Positions 5,818 through 6,048 of a stretch of 6,048 nt of DNA are shown piece after piece. The translations under genes and the position numbers were made by a program. The notes under the pieces were generated by a model. The model searched no databases. It had not been told where the DNA came from and was given only the letters and a program-made list of their open reading frames with translations. How positions within the stretch are numbered: position 1 is the first letter of the stretch; the number at the start of each line of letters is the position of its first letter. Origin of the DNA: an uncultured Erysipelotrichaceae bacterium (GTDB lineage: Bacteria > Bacillota_I > Bacilli_A > Erysipelotrichales > Erysipelotrichaceae); the NCBI GenBank assembly GCA_934692455.1, contig CAKUTY010000086.1:1-6048 (forward strand), in the 5' to 3' direction.

Positions 5818-6012
5818 ATGTGACCTAATAGTGTTTTTATCACATCTTTTATAAATTTTAAGTCTAATGATATTGATAATGCCTACTATATTGAAACCAA
5901 ACTAAAAAGAAAGAAATGTTCTTGTGAAATATATGGAGGTAAGCTTATTGGTCATGGTACTTTCAATAAGATCATTAACCATACTAGTTTAAGAGAACAT
6001 AAATACCAATAA
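5818..6012 (+). pseudogene. Broken N-terminus of an ISL3-family-like transposase
   Basis: A strong ribosome binding site (GGAAGGAGGAG, 5804-5814) leads to ATG at 5818, but the next codon is TGA. The same frame then reads 62 clean codons, PNSVFITSFINFKSNDIDNA and onward, through KRKKCSCEIYGGKLIGHG (28-45 after the stop) and NHTSLREHK, to TAA at 6010-6012. The pattern of basic residues, clustered Cys, Gly-Gly and HG resembles the N-terminal zinc-binding segment of ISL3 transposases, where a C-x2-C pair followed by a Gly and a later HG is expected. Here one expected Cys position reads Tyr (EIYGG), possibly a TGT-to-TAT change. There is no other in-frame ATG, GTG or TTG after the TGA. Full transposases of this family are about 400 residues or more, so this is both stopped at codon 2 and truncated. 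The family call is moderate; the broken state is clear. Confidence 0.6.
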
Positions 6013-6018
6013 TATAAA

Positions 6019-6048
6019 AACCACTTCTATAAATATATAAAAGTGGTT
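6019..6048. terminator. Hairpin at the window edge, probable terminator
   Basis: AACCACTT (6019-6026) pairs perfectly with AAGTGGTT (6041-6048), and the AT-rich interior can add TATA pairing. Five A residues precede the left arm (6016-6020), so it could end leftward transcription with a U-tract. The right arm ends in TT at the window edge; whether more T residues follow cannot be seen. Confidence 0.5.

Larger units (their letters stand above)
5654..6048 (+). mobile_element. Remnant of an ISL3-like insertion sequence (left part)
   Basis: The stretch is a non-coding left arm (to about 5817) with a repeat, an inward-facing terminator and a promoter-like box, followed by a broken transposase N-terminus and a hairpin at the window edge. 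The ISL3-family call rests only on the style of the transposase N-terminus. The left boundary is set at the first GTGGGTG motif and is approximate. No terminal inverted repeat pair or target-site duplication can be shown, because the right end is lost or outside the window. Confidence 0.5.

Noticed and set aside
5821..5823. TGA read as tryptophan, making the transposase intact
   Set aside because: The other genes use TGG for Trp, and the regulator gene ends at TGA exactly where uxaC begins, so a standard code is the simpler reading.
5631..5843. Minus-strand open frame of 70 codons across the IS left arm
   Set aside because: It runs through the terminator, repeats and promoter-like box of the remnant, and its product is an unstructured His-rich read-out of the GTGGGTG repeats.

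Overview
The window is AT-rich with strong AGGAGG-type ribosome binding sites, tightly packed genes and U-tailed intrinsic terminators. This suggests a low-GC Firmicute, possibly a gut Erysipelotrichia-type bacterium; that last step is inference from the style of the proteins and of the insertion-sequence remnant. About 5.3 kb of the 6 kb is a galacturonate (pectin-sugar) catabolic locus. The rest is one unrecognised small gene and a decayed insertion-sequence fragment.

Layout. Positions 1-1194 (minus strand) hold most of uxaC, uronate isomerase, whose 3' end runs off the window. A LacI-family regulator (1191-2180, minus) lies directly upstream of it and overlaps it by 4 bp. The two form one leftward operon. 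From a 124-bp divergent control region, uxaA (altronate dehydratase, 2305-3783) and uxaB (tagaturonate reductase, 3793-5298) are read rightward and end at a clear intrinsic terminator (5313-5354). The control region carries two nearly identical 14-bp palindromes, TGTAAGTASTTACA. One lies just in front of the regulator gene and one between the uxaA promoter and its ribosome binding site, with centres 91 bp apart. They are very probably the operators of the LacI-family protein.

Pathway. UxaC converts galacturonate to tagaturonate, UxaB reduces tagaturonate to altronate, and UxaA dehydrates altronate to 2-keto-3-deoxygluconate (KDG). KDG kinase, KDPG aldolase and a uronate transporter are not in the window. 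One repressor acting at both palindromes would control all three enzymes and itself.

Right end. After the terminator come a short AT-rich leader with an imperfect direct repeat, an unrecognised 48-codon acidic small protein gene (5454-5600) with an excellent ribosome binding site, and a hairpin. From about 5654 to the window end lies what appears to be the left part of an ISL3-like insertion sequence. It has an imperfect repeat, a strong intrinsic terminator, a perfect TATAAT box, a ribosome binding site that can be masked by an upstream complement, and a transposase N-terminus killed by a TGA at codon 2 and cut off after about 62 codons beside another hairpin. I see no strong case for a wholly new system. 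The features most worth a second look are the paired operators, the unusual start of the regulator gene, the orphan small ORF and the anti-read-through design of the IS remnant.
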